Positions 6,534 through 8,715 of a DNA stretch of 8,715 nucleotides are shown piece after piece. The first letter of the stretch is position 1; every line of letters begins with the position of its first letter. Below the pieces are notes generated by a model. It had not been told where the DNA came from and ran no database searches. It worked only from the letters and a program-made list of their open reading frames with translations. The position numbers were made by a program, and so were the translations under genes. The DNA comes from Pseudomonadota bacterium (GTDB lineage Bacteria > Pseudomonadota > Alphaproteobacteria > Rhizobiales > Xanthobacteraceae), in NCBI GenBank assembly GCA_021779635.1, contig JAJYAH010000256.1, positions 1-8,715 of the forward strand. The letters run 5' to 3'.

Positions 6534-8570
6534 ATGGCATTGCTGACTTCGAAAGAAGACCGGGCCAGCGAAGTGAAGTCGTTTGCTTTGCGCCGCAAGG
6601 AGATGGTTGACCGGAATATCGCCGCACGTGGCGTCCGCGATGAGCTTGTGCTCGAGGCAATGCGCAAGGTGCCGCGTGAGTTATTCCTGCCCAAAAACCT
6701 CCGTGAATTCGCCTACGAGGATTCGCCGCTCCCGATTGCGGGAGAGCAGACCATTTCTCAGCCCTATATCGTCGCCTTCATGGCGGAGGCGCTAATGCTG
6801 AAGGGCGGCGAGAAGGTCCTCGAGATCGGCGCGGGCTCAGGCTACGCCGCTGCGGTGCTGTCTGAAATCGCTGCAAATATCTATACAGTCGAACGTCTCG
6901 GTCAGCTGGCGGACACGGCGGCTGCGACGCTGGCCGGTCTCGGCTACGATAATGTTCACGTCCTGCATGGCGACGGCACAAAAGGGTGGCCGGAACATGC
7001 TCCTTATGATGCCATCGTCGTGGCAGCCGGCGGACCGCAAGTTTCGGAGTCACTCAAGGAGCAGCTGAAGATTGGCGGTCGATTGGTGATCCCGGTCGGT
7101 GCGGATCAGCGCAGCCAGGAGTTGGTCCGGGTTACGCGCCTTTCGACCAGCGAATATCGCAGCGAAGACATTGCTGACGTCCGTTTCGTTCCATTGATCG
7201 GAGAGGAAGGCTGGTCAACCCCCGGGGAACACAAGGGTCGGGTAAGTGTGCGCCCGTTGCGGCCGGTTGACGACGACGCGCTGGTACGAAACCTGGTCGA
7301 CGCGGCTGAATCGTTTCCGTCGATTGCGACTGCCTATCTCAATCCGTTGTTGGAGCGTATCGGATCGGCGCGCATCGTGCTGCTCGGCGAAGCGACCCAC
7401 GGAACATCCGAATTCTACAAGATGCGCGAACGCATCACCCGCGAGCTCATTGTCGAGAAGGGCTTTCAATTCATTGCTATCGAGGCGGACTGGCCGGATG
7501 CGGCGCGCGTCGATCACTATGTGCGACATTTCCAGCATCCACCATCCGAGTGGACCGCGTTCGCCCGGTTCCCGACCTGGATGTGGCGAAACACCGAGGT
7601 GCGCGATTTCGTGAGCTGGCTGCGCAAGCACAACGGCACGGAGGAGAAGGGTAAACGCGTCGCGTTTCACGGCCTCGATCTCTACAGCCTTTATGATTCG
7701 ATCCGATCGGTCCTGAACTATCTCGACGAGGTCGATCCTGAATCGGCGAAGGTGGCTCGCGAACGCTATGGTTGCCTGACGCCGTGGCAACGTGACCCGG
7801 CGACCTACGGTCATGCCGCGTTGACCGGATCTTATCCCACCTGCGAATCCGATGTGGTGCGTACGCTCACCGACCTGTTGGCAAAACGTCGGGCTTATGC
7901 CGAGCACGACGGCGAGCGATTCCTCGATGCGGAACAGAATGCGCGTCTGGTCGCCAATGCAGAGCGCTATTATCGCATCATGTATTACGGATCGCGCGCG
8001 TCCTGGAATCTGCGCGACGGCCACATGTTCGAAACTTTGAAGAACCTGCTGGCGTTTCATGGCGCCGGGAGCAAAGCCGTTGTATGGGCGCACAATTCGC
8101 ATGTCGGGAACGCCGGAGCGACCGAAATGGCTGTTCGTGGTGAATACAATATTGGTCAGCTCTGTCGCCGGGAGTTCGGTGACCAGGCCTATCTGATCGG
8201 GTTTGGTACCCACAGCGGGACGGTTGCGGCTGCTTCCGAATGGGGCGGCCCGATGGAGATCAAGACCGTTCGGCCAGCGTCGCCCAACAGTTATGAGCAG
8301 CTGTGCCACGCGACCGGTCTGGCGCGTTTCATGTTGGGATTGCGCGGTCGTGGCGATCTGCGTGGCCCGACTGGCCTTGGCAAGGAACGTCTTGAGCGGG
8401 CGATTGGCGTGATCTACCGGCCGGAAACTGAGATGGCGAGCCATTATTTCCGGGCGAACCTGCCGGAGCAGTTTGATGAGTATGTCTGGTTCGACAATAC
8501 GCATGCAGTGACCCCGCTCGATACCGCGGAAGTCAAGGGGCTTCCAGACACCTATCCATTCGGGGTGTGA
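6534..8570 (+). CDS. Fusion of protein-L-isoaspartate methyltransferase and erythromycin esterase-like domain
   Basis: One 678-residue reading frame joins two enzymes. Residues about 15-228 form a protein-L-isoaspartate O-methyltransferase: TISQPYIVAFM at 73-83, SAM-binding VLEIGAGSGYAAAVL at 95-109, acidic VER at 119-121, GDGTKGWPEHAPYDAIVV at 146-163, GGRLVIPVG at 181-189. It would use SAM to methylate isoaspartyl residues in aged proteins so that they revert to aspartate. Residues about 240-675 match the erythromycin esterase family: GEATHG at 285-290 (Glu286, His289), EADWPDA at 318-324, FHGLDLYS at 378-385, WAHNSHVGNA at 518-527 (His520, His523). Ere enzymes open macrolide lactones, but many relatives are not resistance genes and the substrate here is unknown. 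Both halves keep their key motifs, with no frameshift. AGGAG at 6521-6525 supports ATG 6534. The Pcm part lacks the TAAPP-type block of E. coli Pcm, having AAGGP instead. Divergent from nitroreductase with a shared box. Confidence 0.92.
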   Translation: MALLTSKEDRASEVKSFALRRKEMVDRNIAARGVRDELVLEAMRKVPRELFLPKNLREFAYEDSPLPIAGEQTISQPYIVAFMAEALMLKGGEKVLEIGAGSGYAAAVLSEIAANIYTVERLGQLADTAAATLAGLGYDNVHVLHGDGTKGWPEHAPYDAIVVAAGGPQVSESLKEQLKIGGRLVIPVGADQRSQELVRVTRLSTSEYRSEDIADVRFVPLIGEEGWSTPGEHKGRVSVRPLRPVDDDALVRNLVDAAESFPSIATAYLNPLLERIGSARIVLLGEATHGTSEFYKMRERITRELIVEKGFQFIAIEADWPDAARVDHYVRHFQHPPSEWTAFARFPTWMWRNTEVRDFVSWLRKHNGTEEKGKRVAFHGLDLYSLYDSIRSVLNYLDEVDPESAKVARERYGCLTPWQRDPATYGHAALTGSYPTCESDVVRTLTDLLAKRRAYAEHDGERFLDAEQNARLVANAERYYRIMYYGSRASWNLRDGHMFETLKNLLAFHGAGSKAVVWAHNSHVGNAGATEMAVRGEYNIGQLCRREFGDQAYLIGFGTHSGTVAAASEWGGPMEIKTVRPASPNSYEQLCHATGLARFMLGLRGRGDLRGPTGLGKERLERAIGVIYRPETEMASHYFRANLPEQFDEYVWFDNTHAVTPLDTAEVKGLPDTYPFGV

Positions 8571-8589
8571 GCCGGCATCAGGCGTCCAT

Positions 8590-8625
8590 CGGTTTTAGAG
8601 CTGTAAACCGCCACCTCTCTTTTTT
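8590..8625 (+). terminator. Probable intrinsic terminator of the Pcm-Ere gene
   Basis: CGGTTT at 8590-8595 pairs with AAACCG at 8605-8610 around a nine-base loop. A pyrimidine stretch follows, ending in six Ts at 8620-8625. It lies 20 bases after the stop codon. The stem is short and the T run starts nine bases after it, so termination may be weak. Confidence 0.45.
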
Positions 8626-8633
8626 CGAAGTGC

Positions 8634-8647
8634 TTGATTCAGGTCAA
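8634..8647 (+). promoter_or_regulatory. FNR/FixK-type operator facing a gene beyond the right edge
   Basis: TTGAT-TCAG-GTCAA fits TTGA-N6-TCAA and nine of ten positions of the strict palindrome. It lies after the terminator-like hairpin. No minus-strand gene starts to its left, so it should serve a rightward gene starting near or after the window edge. A class II promoter would start near 8682; I see no clear -10. An ATG at 8706 lacks a ribosome site and is not called. Confidence 0.65.
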
Positions 8648-8715
8648 CAACGGCGGCGCCCTCTCTGGTCTCTGCAGGTGGTTCTGGGTCGGCTAAGTCG
8701 CCGAGATGCCGGGCA

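Noticed and set aside
7215..8504. A 429-codon open frame on the minus strand.
   Set aside because: It lies entirely within the Pcm-Ere gene, opposite strand, and its translation shows no recognisable domain. It is a codon-bias shadow in GC-rich DNA.
6534..8570. Possible macrolide resistance gene.
   Set aside because: The Ere-like domain is fused to Pcm in a stress cluster with no mobile element or other resistance gene; family membership alone does not support a resistance call.
8592..8602. GTTTTAGAGCT, identical to the first 11 bases of the type II-A Cas9 CRISPR repeat.
   Set aside because: It occurs once, with no repeats, spacers, tracrRNA-like sequence or cas gene. It is part of the terminator-like hairpin after the Pcm-Ere gene, so the match is coincidental.

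Overview
The window looks like part of an alphaproteobacterial chromosome, most likely from the Bradyrhizobium/Rhodopseudomonas side of the Rhizobiales. The reasons are GC-rich codon use, a rhizobial-style tandem universal stress protein, an OpgC_C-family membrane protein, a Pcm/erythromycin-esterase fusion, and repeated FNR/FixK-type operator palindromes. I see no mobile element, RNA gene or CRISPR array. The seven supported genes are intact and none runs off an edge.

Layout, left to right: a 235-base leader with one FNR/FixK-type box, then a tandem UspA-type stress protein (236-1060, +). Next is a membrane-anchored alpha/beta hydrolase (1245-2102, -), divergent from an OpgC-family membrane acyltransferase (2299-3495, +); a perfect TTGAT-N4-ATCAA box lies between them. 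A small ChaB-family gene that starts with TTG (3563-3781, -) is divergent from an accessory FtsH protease (3969-5828, +), again with a box between. A nitroreductase-family gene (5844-6401, -) converges on ftsH with a 15-base gap and is divergent from a 678-residue Pcm-erythromycin esterase fusion (6534-8570, +), with a third shared box. The last 145 bases hold a terminator-like hairpin and a fifth box, which probably controls a gene beyond the right edge.

The unifying signal is regulatory. Every intergenic region that could hold a promoter carries one 14-bp palindrome of the form TTGA-N6-(T/G)CAA. I noticed none of the TTGA-N6-TCAA form inside a coding region. In three of the gene pairs a single box sits between divergent genes. 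This suggests one CRP/FNR-family regulator (FixK or FNR/AadR type) switching on the whole cluster when oxygen is low.

The encoded functions fit an envelope and protein quality-control programme for slow or microaerobic survival: stress sensing (Usp), periplasmic glucan or envelope modification (OpgC), membrane protein turnover (FtsH), damaged-protein repair (Pcm domain), flavin-dependent reduction (nitroreductase) and small-molecule ester hydrolysis (hydrolase and Ere-like domain). The gene calls rest on visible motifs. The common regulation is an inference from operator sequence and position.
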